A stretch of DNA of 17,063 nt, taken from positions 1 through 17,063 of the forward strand of contig JAEZXC010000072.1 of the NCBI GenBank assembly GCA_023442845.1, read 5' to 3'. The notes below the pieces were generated by a model. The model did no database searches and was not told the origin of the DNA. It saw nothing but the letters and a program-made list of their open reading frames with translations. Position numbers and translations under genes: made by a program. Shown one piece after another: positions 1-6,795 of this stretch (position 1 is the first letter of the stretch; each line of letters begins with the position of its first letter). Origin of the DNA: Actinomycetes bacterium. Its GTDB lineage: Bacteria > Actinomycetota > Actinomycetes > Actinomycetales > Demequinaceae.

Positions 1-1050
1 GATCCCGAGCAGCGGCAACACACTCATGACGCCGACAAAGCCGAGGAATCCGAGCTTGCGACCCGAAAGGCTGATGAGAACAAGGAGGACGCCAAGTCCG
101 GCGACAAAGGTGACGAACCACGCGACCGCGCCGTGCACCGCCAGTTCCTCATGACGGGCCGCGAACGCGACACCTGCGGCGGAGAGGAAAATCCACGCGA
201 GGGCTGCAAGGTAGAAGCCCTTGCCGGGTCCCGGCACGCGCGGGCGGCGCGGCGGGGCGGGCGGCACCGGAGGCGCATATGCGTAGGCGTGGGCGGACGC
301 CATTGCCGACGCCGAGGGGTCCGCGGCCGGCTCGGTGGAGGCCGACGCCTCGCTTGCACGAGTATCGACGGGAGCCTGCGGATCCGTGTCGGCTTCCTGC
401 GTTGCTGGCTGTCCACCGTCCGAGCTGTCACTGTCGTTGTCGACAGCATCGGCTTCGGGCTCAGGTGCGGCGGGCGCGGCTGTCGCAGCGCCCGACGCGT
501 GCTGGTGCGGCGCTTGGCCCGGCATCGCGGCATACGTTGGAGCGGCGCTGGTGGTGCCTGGGGGCTGCGAGCCGCGTTTGGCAAGCACAATGACAAGCCC
601 GACGACGCCCGCGAGGATCGCCAACGGCACCAAGATCGCAAACACAATGGCGATGACGCGGAACGGCCCGCCACCATCAAGAGGGAAGTCGCCGATCCGA
701 TAGGTGAGGCCGTTGTCGATGCCGCCGAGTCCCAAGAGCGCGATCACGCCGATACCGATGAGAGCACCCACATTCGGCACTCCGCGGCCAAAGTTCTGAA
801 TGATGATGTTGCCGCGACGGTCGGGCAGGAGCGCCCACCCGGCCGCATAGGCAAGCAGGACGATGCCATTGAGAAAAATCGCGGCCGCGACCACGATGAT
901 GCGTGCGGGTCCGGTTGCCATCCCGACGCGCTGGGCGAGGCCGTCGACAACGCCGCCAAGGAAGCCATTGTCGCCGCGCGTGATGCCCCAACTTCGGATG
1001 GTAGTGAAGAATCCGGCCTCGCTTGGTTGCGAGTCGGGTGAGCTGGTCAT
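1..1050 (-). CDS. PspC-domain membrane protein, C-terminus cut by window edge
   Basis: This frame stays open for 350 codons from an ATG at 1050 down to base 1, so the protein continues beyond the window. A GGAGG Shine-Dalgarno lies 6 bases upstream of the ATG. Residues about 21-77 form a PspC domain (RGDNGFLGGVVDGLA, then a hydrophobic helix ending GWALLPD). Two more hydrophobic helices follow at about 84-105 and 125-152. Residues about 158-272 are a Pro/Ala/Ser/Asp/Glu-rich linker. A second membrane block starts near 277 (GKGFYLAALAWIFLSAAG) and continues to the edge. PspC proteins act at the cytoplasmic membrane in envelope-stress sensing. The gene is divergent from a LiaS-like kinase and its regulator, so I infer that it modulates that kinase or is a target of the system. 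The domain call is firm; the exact role is inferred. Confidence 0.85.
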   Translation of the reverse strand, partial: MTSSPDSQPSEAGFFTTIRSWGITRGDNGFLGGVVDGLAQRVGMATGPARIIVVAAAIFLNGIVLLAYAAGWALLPDRRGNIIIQNFGRGVPNVGALIGIGVIALLGLGGIDNGLTYRIGDFPLDGGGPFRVIAIVFAILVPLAILAGVVGLVIVLAKRGSQPPGTTSAAPTYAAMPGQAPHQHASGAATAAPAAPEPEADAVDNDSDSSDGGQPATQEADTDPQAPVDTRASEASASTEPAADPSASAMASAHAYAYAPPVPPAPPRRPRVPGPGKGFYLAALAWIFLSAAGVAFAARHEELAVHGAVAWFVTFVAGLGVLLVLISLSGRKLGFLGFVGVMSVLPLLGI

Positions 1051-1214
1051 GATGTCCTCCTGATGGAATCTGCCTTCATCGTCGCTCGTGCGCGGTGCCC
1101 GTCGCTATTGGGGAAGCCCCTGATTTATGCCCCTGAGGCGCAGGCCTTTCACGGGGTTTTCCCTCCCACTTGCGCACGAGGCGCTCGCGTCCGCTCCTGT
1201 GTGAAGATGAGGCC
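1051..1214. promoter_or_regulatory. Divergent intergenic region between the PspC gene and the kinase gene
   Basis: These 164 bases must hold the promoters of two divergent genes. Visible structure includes GGGGAAGCCCC at 1110-1120, a direct repeat GCCCCTGA at 1116-1123 and 1129-1136 (13-base period), and GGGGTTTTCCC at 1153-1163. Read on the minus strand, CATAAA with TGAAAG about 16 bases upstream is a possible promoter for the PspC gene. The repeats are plausible sites for the neighbouring response regulator, but no consensus was recognised, so this is inference. Confidence 0.4.
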
Positions 1215-2231
1215 GTGAGTGAGTCCGTCCGGGTTGCACGCCCGCTTCGCCGCGAGGCAGCGCCTTCGCAGTGGTGGCGCGCGTTGCTGGGCTTTCTCAT
1301 GCTGTGCGTCGCGACCGTGCTCCTTGCGCAGCGCTATGGTGCGGATGAGTTCACGCCGTGGCTCGTGCCACTCATCGTGTTCATTGGCGCCTTGGTGCTC
1401 GTATGGAGCCCGCTCGAATCCGCCGTGCAGTCCGATGCGCGCCGGCCCGATGTCATCAGTTTGTTTTCGCGTGATGCATGGGCGCGCGTCGTTGTGGGGA
1501 TCGCGCTCGTCATTGGTTCCATCGCATGGTTTGCACAATGGGACTTCAACGAGCGACCGCTCCTGCGGGCGATCATGGTGCCGGTGGCAGCGGTTGCCGC
1601 TGGCGCATTGGTTCTCGCGCCGTGGTGGATGAGGCTGCTGCGTCAGGTCGCGGTGGAGCGCGAGCAACGCGTCCGCGAGTTTGAGCGCGCCGAGATCGCC
1701 GCCCACCTCCACGACTCCGTCCTCCAGACACTCACGCTCATTCGGGCGAAGGCCCATGACCCCGACACTGTCGCTCGTCTCGCACGCGCTCAGGAGCGGG
1801 ATTTGCGCGCCTACCTTTATCAGGAGCGCCGTTCGACCGAGGACTCGGTGGCAACCGCCCTTGCCGCGGCGATGTCTGAGGTGGAGGATGCACATGGCGT
1901 CGAAATCGAGGTGGTGAGTGTGGGCGACACGGCAACCACCCCCGCTCTGCGCGCTGCAGTCCGCGCGGCACGGGAGGCGGCAACGAACGCCGCTCGTCAT
2001 GGGCGCGAACCGATTTCGGTGTATGCCGAGATCACGGACGCGGCGTACGACATTTATGTGCGCGACTCGGGGCCAGGCTTCGATCCCAGCACGGTTGATC
2101 CAGACCGCGCAGGTATTCGTCATTCGATCGTGGGCAGGATGAGCCGCCATGGCGGGACTGCCTCCATCACCTCCGCGCCAGGCGCGCGTACGGAGGTGGC
2201 GATGAACATGCCTCGAAGGGAGCAACGATGA
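1215..2231 (+). CDS. Sensor histidine kinase, NarL-partner type (HisKA_3, LiaS/DesK-like)
   Basis: The protein has 338 residues when started at the GTG at 1215. Four hydrophobic segments lie at about 22-38, 47-64, 90-107 and 117-137, with almost no extracellular loop, as in intramembrane-sensing kinases. The dimerisation and phosphotransfer region contains LHDSVLQTL with His166 as the probable phosphoacceptor. The ATP-binding domain has an N-box REAATNAARHG (Asn258), a G1 box DSGPGFD (Asp284) and a weaker G2 box near 300-314. A longer form from a TTG at 1170 is possible, but it would add a charged tail and has no ribosome site. The stop overlaps the start of the response regulator by four bases, so the two are translationally coupled. 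Many actinobacterial relatives carry an N-terminal PspC domain; this one does not, and a separate PspC protein is encoded divergently. Confidence 0.9.
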   Translation: MSESVRVARPLRREAAPSQWWRALLGFLMLCVATVLLAQRYGADEFTPWLVPLIVFIGALVLVWSPLESAVQSDARRPDVISLFSRDAWARVVVGIALVIGSIAWFAQWDFNERPLLRAIMVPVAAVAAGALVLAPWWMRLLRQVAVEREQRVREFERAEIAAHLHDSVLQTLTLIRAKAHDPDTVARLARAQERDLRAYLYQERRSTEDSVATALAAAMSEVEDAHGVEIEVVSVGDTATTPALRAAVRAAREAATNAARHGREPISVYAEITDAAYDIYVRDSGPGFDPSTVDPDRAGIRHSIVGRMSRHGGTASITSAPGARTEVAMNMPRREQR

Positions 2232-2878
2232 GCGTACGAGTAGTGATTGTCGATGATCACGATGTCATCCGCGTGGGAGTGAAGGAGTCTCTCGACGATG
2301 ACATCCATGTGGTGGGTCAGGGGCGCGACGTCGAGAGCGCAATCGAGGCAGTCAATGCGACGAAGCCGGAGGTGGTCATCCTCGACGTTCACCTACCCGG
2401 CGGTAGTGGTGGCGGCGCACTCGACGTGCTGGCGGAGATTCTTGGGGAGCCCGACTCTCCGCGGGTGCTTGCGCTGTCAGTGTCCGATGCCGCGGATGAC
2501 GTCGTGGCAGTGGTCCGGGCGGGAGCGCGCGGCTACGTGACGAAGTCAATCTCCGGCCCAGAGTTGTCCGACGCGGTTCGCCGGGTCGCAAGTGGCGATG
2601 CCGTCTTCTCTCCCCGCCTCGCGGGCTTCGTGCTCGACGCCTTCAACGCAGCCGGGGGAGAGGTTGCGCAGGCTGACGAGGACCTCGACAAGCTCACCGA
2701 GCGTGAGCAAGAAGTGATGCGGCTCATCGCGCGCGGGTACACGTACCGCGAGGTGGGCGAGAAACTCTTCATCTCGATCAAGACCGTCGAGACTCACGTC
2801 GGAAAGGTCCTGCATAAGCTGCAATTGAGCAACCGTCACGAGCTTGCCCGGTGGGCCGCTCAGCGCCGAATTGTTTGA
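2228..2878 (+). CDS. Response regulator, NarL/LuxR (LiaR-like) family
   Basis: This is a 216-residue DNA-binding response regulator. The N-terminal receiver domain (about 3-120) shows the acidic pair Asp9-Asp10, the phosphoacceptor Asp53 in VVILDVHLP, and the conserved Lys in GYVTKS near 103. A LuxR-type helix-turn-helix occupies about 152-210 (LTEREQEVMRLIARG, then IKTVETHVGKVLHKL). The ATG at 2228 overlaps the kinase stop (ATGA) and has an AAGGGAG ribosome site 6 bases upstream. It should be phosphorylated by the kinase encoded just before it. Likely targets are the divergent PspC gene and its own operon, possibly also the diguanylate cyclase downstream; these targets are inferred. Confidence 0.93.
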   Translation: MSVRVVIVDDHDVIRVGVKESLDDDIHVVGQGRDVESAIEAVNATKPEVVILDVHLPGGSGGGALDVLAEILGEPDSPRVLALSVSDAADDVVAVVRAGARGYVTKSISGPELSDAVRRVASGDAVFSPRLAGFVLDAFNAAGGEVAQADEDLDKLTEREQEVMRLIARGYTYREVGEKLFISIKTVETHVGKVLHKLQLSNRHELARWAAQRRIV

Positions 2879-2881
2879 CTG

Positions 2882-2951
2882 CCCCCCATTTGGGGGGAAA
2901 ATGTGATGTATTCCACTGAGAGAGGGGCAGTGTGAAAACTCACATCGTGAG
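2882..2951. repeat. Cluster of short palindromes between the regulator and the cyclase gene
   Basis: Starting 4 bases after the regulator stop is CCCCCCATTTGGGGGG (2882-2897), a perfect 6-bp inverted repeat with a 4-base centre. It is followed by TGTGA-N4-TCACA (2931-2944), which shares bases with CTCAC-ATC-GTGAG (2939-2951). The first could terminate the kinase/regulator operon, although no T-run follows it. Alternatively, all three may be protein-binding sites in front of the diguanylate cyclase. The sequence does not decide between these. Confidence 0.5.
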
Positions 2952-3051
2952 CACGGCGACCGCCCACCCGAGCAATCGCACGAGGAGGGCGGGACATTTC
3001 TCGGACCCAAATCGCATGCACGCCCCGCTTGAGGGACGATCATTCTGGTAG
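2932..3051 (+). CDS. Possible small ORF, 39 codons, function unknown
   Basis: A GTG at 2932 opens a frame of 39 residues ending in Phe-Trp before a TAG. A purine-rich stretch (GAGAGAGGGG) lies 4 bases upstream and could serve as a ribosome site. The product would be basic and polar, begins MKTHIVSTATAHPSN, and has no membrane segment or recognised domain. It sits in the 222-base gap before the diguanylate cyclase and overlaps the small palindromes there, so chance is a real alternative. I do not recognise the sequence. Confidence 0.22.
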   Translation: MKTHIVSTATAHPSNRTRRAGHFSDPNRMHAPLEGRSFW

Positions 3052-3100
3052 TGCGCGGTCGGGCCGCGTCACAATGCCGCTCTCGGAAGGGGCGTGTGGC

Positions 3101-4321
3101 ATGAAGGTGTGGAGGAGGCGTCGGTTCGCCGCATATGCGGACCCGGGTCCGCTGACTCCTGCCCAAGTGAATGCTCTTCGCGCCCGGTCCGAGCGGGTCT
3201 ACTCCATCGTCGTCGCCTCGTCGCTGCTCGGTAGCGCGATCCTGTGCCTTGCCCTCGCAGCGTTGTTCGGGTGGGGCGTGGACCCGCCTCACCCAGCCTT
3301 GGTCATGTGGTGTGTTGCGGCGTCGGCAGTCTTGTTTGTTGCCCTTGTCTACGCGCTGAACGGCAGAGAGTTGCCAGCGGTCATCACGATGTTCGTTGTC
3401 TCGTGGATCTCGATCGCCGTGGTTGTCGCCGAGGTGTCGGCGAGCCTCAGTATCGAATCGCACCTCTTCGGTATCGCTGTTTTGTCGTTTGTGCTCGTAC
3501 AACGCGAGTTGCCGTTCCTACGCATGGGCCTGGCAAGCGGCGCGATTGCGGTGTACTTCTTGTGCGAACTCCGATGGCCAGAAGGTCACGGTGCGTCAGA
3601 GTTGCCGCCTGAGATCGCGCAACAGTTTGCGACTGGCAACCGAATTCTTGCGGGTGTCCTCATTGCGGCCGCCCTGTTCCTCACTGAGCTGCGCCACCGC
3701 ACCATGATGCGGATGCTGCGCGGCGCCGCGCGCTATGGCGAACTGCGTGCGACGACCGATGAGCTCACCGGCGTCTACAACCGCCGTCCCGTCATTGCCC
3801 AGCTCGCCGAGTGGTCGGAGCGTGGTCGCGGCAATTACGCGATTGCACTGATCGACCTTGATCACTTCAAGACGATCAACGACGAGTTCGGGCACGACTG
3901 CGGTGACACGACGATTCGTGCCGTCGCGCAGACACTGCGCGAACACTTCCGTGACTCGGACATGGTGAGCCGGTGGGGTGGGGACGAGTTCCTCGTGCTC
4001 ATGCCGGGTGTGCGCCATGCGGACCTCCAGCCGATTCTTGAGCGACTCCGTGCGGCAATTGCCGAGCTTGAGACGCCGTGCGCGGGACACCGCCACCGCG
4101 TGAGCGTGTCGATCGGTGCCGCAATGGGAGCGATCGGCCAATCGCCAGATGAGTGCATTGCTGCTGCGGACCACGCGCTGTATCGCGCAAAGGAAGAGGG
4201 CCGTAATCGCGTGGTGACGGTTGGCACGGCTCGTCCCACGCACGCGCTCGGGCGGCCCGACCCCGGGGAGCTCGACGACGACGACTGGTCGACGCTGCCC
4301 TTCATGCGCGACAACATCTAG
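3101..4321 (+). CDS. Membrane-bound diguanylate cyclase (GGDEF)
   Basis: This 406-residue protein makes cyclic di-GMP from two GTP molecules. The N-terminal half has a basic start (MKVWRRRRF) and about six hydrophobic segments between residues 34 and 195, forming an integral membrane sensor of unrecognised family. The GGDEF domain spans about 215-375, opens with DELTGVYNR (220-228), contains IDLDHFKTINDEFGH, and has the intact active-site GGDEF at 293-297. The product-inhibition I-site RDSD (284-287) lies exactly five residues before it, so feedback inhibition is expected. There is no EAL domain. I chose the ATG at 3101 because GGAAGGGG lies 7 bases upstream; an in-frame ATG at 3074 and a TTG at 3029 would add a hydrophilic tail with no comparable ribosome site. 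The gene is separated from the upstream regulator by 222 bases and probably has its own promoter. The signal is unknown. Confidence 0.93.
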   Translation: MKVWRRRRFAAYADPGPLTPAQVNALRARSERVYSIVVASSLLGSAILCLALAALFGWGVDPPHPALVMWCVAASAVLFVALVYALNGRELPAVITMFVVSWISIAVVVAEVSASLSIESHLFGIAVLSFVLVQRELPFLRMGLASGAIAVYFLCELRWPEGHGASELPPEIAQQFATGNRILAGVLIAAALFLTELRHRTMMRMLRGAARYGELRATTDELTGVYNRRPVIAQLAEWSERGRGNYAIALIDLDHFKTINDEFGHDCGDTTIRAVAQTLREHFRDSDMVSRWGGDEFLVLMPGVRHADLQPILERLRAAIAELETPCAGHRHRVSVSIGAAMGAIGQSPDECIAAADHALYRAKEEGRNRVVTVGTARPTHALGRPDPGELDDDDWSTLPFMRDNI

Positions 4322-4341
4322 CGTCGGCCCGGTACGTCGGC

Positions 4342-4365
4342 GACCGGTCCTAGACTGAACCGGTC
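4342..4365 (+). promoter_or_regulatory. pcrA promoter: -10 TAGACT flanked by paired GACCGGTC-like repeats
   Basis: TAGACT at 4351-4356 fits the actinobacterial TANNNT -10 element and lies 9 bases before the pcrA ATG, so the transcript would have almost no leader. GACCGGTC (4342-4349) and AACCGGTC (4358-4365) flank it, 16 bases centre to centre. They also form a 7-bp inverted repeat GACCGGT/ACCGGTC. This placement would suit an operator. No ribosome site is visible. The -10 call is moderate; the operator idea is inference. Confidence 0.5.
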
Positions 4366-6714
4366 ATGGATGCCCTTTTCGACATCGCCTCCGATGCCTC
4401 TTCCGCCCTCACCGACGGCCTGAACCCCGAACAGACGCAGGCCGTCTTGTATGACGGACCCGCTCTGCTCATCATCGCCGGAGCAGGCTCGGGCAAGACC
4501 CGTGTGTTGACCCATCGGATCGCGCATCTGCTCGACTCTGGGCGTGCGCGGCCGCACGAGATCCTCGCGATTACCTTCACCAATAAGGCTGCTGGGGAGA
4601 TGCGTGAGCGTGTGCAGATGCTCATTGGTCCCGAGGCTCGGCACATGTGGGTATCGACTTTTCACAGCGCGTGCGTACGGATGCTACGGCGCGACTACGA
4701 GCTTGCTGGCCTCAAGTCGACGTTCTCGATTTACGACAGTGCCGATCAAGTGGCGGTCATGAAACTCGTCATGAACGAGCTCGATCTTGATCCGAAGAAG
4801 TTTTCGCCCAAGGCGTTGCTCTCTCGAATCGGCACCTACAAGGACGAGCTCATTGAGCCCGACGCTGCTGCGGCGGCTGCGGAGTCCGCGTCGCGTTTCT
4901 CGATCGACCATGCGGCGGGGCGTGCCTATGGTGCGTATCAGCGGCGGCTGGAGACGGCCAACGCGGTGGACTTCGACGACATCATCGTGAAGACCGTGCG
5001 ACTCGTGCAGGATAACCCCGAGGTGGCCAAGCGCTATCGCGAGCAGTTTCGGCACGTGCTTGTGGACGAGTACCAAGACACGAACCACGCGCAGTACGTC
5101 CTTATCCGTGCATTAGTCGGTTCGACCGGCAACCTCACCGTCGTGGGTGACGCGGACCAGTCGATCTACGCCTTCCGGGGCGCATCGATCCGCAACATCT
5201 TGGAGTTTGAGAAGGATTACCCGGACGCGCACGTGATCCGGCTCGAGCGCAACTACCGCTCGACACAGAACATTCTCAGCGCCGCAAACGCTGTGATTTC
5301 CAACAACTCGGGTCGCCCCGCGAAGAACCTGTGGACCGATGCAGGCGCAGGCGAGCGCATCGCGGGCTTCGTGGGCGCAAACGAGCACGAGGAAGCACAG
5401 TTCATTGCGGACGAGATCCGGCGGCTCATGACGAGTGAGAGCGTCGCGCCGGCCGACGTTGCCGTCATGTACCGCGCCAACGCACAGTCGCGTGCCATCG
5501 AGGACCGCTTCATGCGCGCGGACATCCCCTACAAGGTTGTCGGTGGCACGCGCTTTTATGAACGCAAGGAAGTGAAGGACATGCTCGCCTACCTGGCGGC
5601 CGTGGTGAATGAGGACGACGACGTCGCCACGCGACGCATCATCAATACGCCCCGACGCGGGATTGGCGACACGGCCGTCGAGGCGGTCGAGCGACACCAG
5701 CGCAGTCACAATCTCGACGTTGCGCGCAACGGCGGCGTGCTCATGAGCTTCGGTCAGGCTCTTCGCCAGGCCGGAGAACTTGGTCTCCAGGCGCGCTCGG
5801 CAAAGGCGATTGCCGAATTCGTTGATCTCATGGACGACCTCCGGTCGCTCGCGCGCGATAACGGCCCGGCCGGGGTCCTCGACGCGATTGCAGACCGTTC
5901 TGGCATGTTGCGCCAGATGCGCGCGAGTGATGACCCCCAAGATGCGAGCCGCATCGAGAACATCATGGAATTGGTGGCGGTTGGCCGCGAGTTCACTGAG
6001 GACCAGCCTGACGGCACCCACGCGGACTTCCTCGAAAAGGTGGCGCTCGTTGCCGACGCGGATCAAATCCCTGACGCCGACGGCTCTGGCGGCGTGGTCA
6101 CGCTCATGACTCTCCACACGGCAAAGGGGCTCGAGTTCCCTGTCGTGTTCCTTGTCGGCCTTGAAGACGGCACGTTCCCCCATATGCGATCGATCGAGTC
6201 GGGAGACGTCAAGGATCTCGAAGAGGAGCGCCGACTTGCGTATGTGGGCCTCACGCGAGCCCGCGAACGTTTGTATCTCACGCGGGCTGGCGAGCGGTCC
6301 TCGTGGGGCGCGCCGCAGTTTCTGCCCGCGTCGCGCTTTGTTGAAGAGATTCCTGCCGACCTGGTCGAGTGGAGTCAGTCCGAGACCACGATGTCATCGC
6401 TACGTGCGCGTACCGAGCGCCGCGGGAGCGGGGGGTGGTCAAGCAACTTTGGCGCCAACCAAGATCGTCACGATGGCAACACATATGCGCGAGCAGGTGC
6501 CGTCCGCACACGCGTCGTGCCGCCGTCGCCTCCGGGCAGTACGGCTGGCGACGTGGGTTTTGAGGTCGGGGACCGGGTCACTCATGACACGTTCGGCCTC
6601 GGCAAAGTGGTGGGCACCGAGGGTGCGGGCAAGCATGCCGTTGTCAAAGTCGACTTTGGCTCGGGTGGCGTGAAGCGGCTCGCCCTCCGATTCCACTCGC
6701 TCAGCAAGCTGTAA
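4366..6714 (+). CDS. pcrA: ATP-dependent DNA helicase PcrA/UvrD
   Basis: This 782-residue superfamily 1A helicase unwinds DNA 3'-5' in nucleotide-excision and mismatch-type repair and in clearing replication obstacles. The Q-motif region is LNPEQTQAV (19-27), Walker A is AGAGSGKT (38-45), Walker B is DEYQDT (234-239), and motif III is VGDADQSIYAFRG. Later motifs include LMTLHTAKGLEFPVVF and EERRLAYVGLTRARERL. The last 50 or so residues (FEVGDRVTHDTFGLGKVV onwards) form the small Tudor-like domain typical of PcrA that contacts RNA polymerase in relatives. Length and motif order match the family, and I see no truncation. The ATG at 4366 has no Shine-Dalgarno but has a -10 element immediately upstream. 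It is a monocistronic-looking gene between the cyclase and lactate dehydrogenase. Confidence 0.97.
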   Translation: MDALFDIASDASSALTDGLNPEQTQAVLYDGPALLIIAGAGSGKTRVLTHRIAHLLDSGRARPHEILAITFTNKAAGEMRERVQMLIGPEARHMWVSTFHSACVRMLRRDYELAGLKSTFSIYDSADQVAVMKLVMNELDLDPKKFSPKALLSRIGTYKDELIEPDAAAAAAESASRFSIDHAAGRAYGAYQRRLETANAVDFDDIIVKTVRLVQDNPEVAKRYREQFRHVLVDEYQDTNHAQYVLIRALVGSTGNLTVVGDADQSIYAFRGASIRNILEFEKDYPDAHVIRLERNYRSTQNILSAANAVISNNSGRPAKNLWTDAGAGERIAGFVGANEHEEAQFIADEIRRLMTSESVAPADVAVMYRANAQSRAIEDRFMRADIPYKVVGGTRFYERKEVKDMLAYLAAVVNEDDDVATRRIINTPRRGIGDTAVEAVERHQRSHNLDVARNGGVLMSFGQALRQAGELGLQARSAKAIAEFVDLMDDLRSLARDNGPAGVLDAIADRSGMLRQMRASDDPQDASRIENIMELVAVGREFTEDQPDGTHADFLEKVALVADADQIPDADGSGGVVTLMTLHTAKGLEFPVVFLVGLEDGTFPHMRSIESGDVKDLEEERRLAYVGLTRARERLYLTRAGERSSWGAPQFLPASRFVEEIPADLVEWSQSETTMSSLRARTERRGSGGWSSNFGANQDRHDGNTYARAGAVRTRVVPPSPPGSTAGDVGFEVGDRVTHDTFGLGKVVGTEGAGKHAVVKVDFGSGGVKRLALRFHSLSKL

Positions 6715-6755
6715 GCGTTCGCGCACCGCGACGACGCGGCCCGGGACCTCGGCAC

Positions 6756-6761
6756 TAGGCT
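6756..6761 (+). promoter_or_regulatory. Probable -10 element of the lactate dehydrogenase gene
   Basis: TAGGCT is identical to the -10 proposed for sucC and one base from that of pcrA. It lies 34 bases before the ATG at 6796, leaving room for the AAAGGAA ribosome site at 6781-6787. No clear -35 is seen, and I found no Rex-type inverted repeat nearby. A small hairpin (CCGCG-ACGA-CGCGG, 6726-6739) just upstream may end the pcrA transcript. Confidence 0.45.
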
Positions 6762-6795
6762 GAGCGAGTTGGTCCCGATGAAAGGAACATTGTCG

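Noticed and set aside
133..1041. A 302-codon plus-strand open frame.
   Set aside because: It is antisense to the PspC gene. Its product is Arg/Gly-rich and then polar with no domain, while the minus frame gives a clear PspC domain and membrane helices with a ribosome site.
1149..2225. A 358-codon minus-strand open frame.
   Set aside because: It is antisense to the first kinase, whose H, N and G boxes are clear.
2931..2944. TGTGA-TCACA as a CRP/GlxR site or a Rex site.
   Set aside because: The two halves are four bases apart; CRP/GlxR sites need six, and Rex sites have a longer span. Kept only as an unassigned palindrome.
4357..4368. A LexA (SOS) box before pcrA beginning at GAAC.
   Set aside because: The partner GTTC half-site is absent at the required four-base spacing.
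5113..6183. A 356-codon minus-strand open frame.
   Set aside because: It lies wholly within pcrA and has shadow-frame composition.
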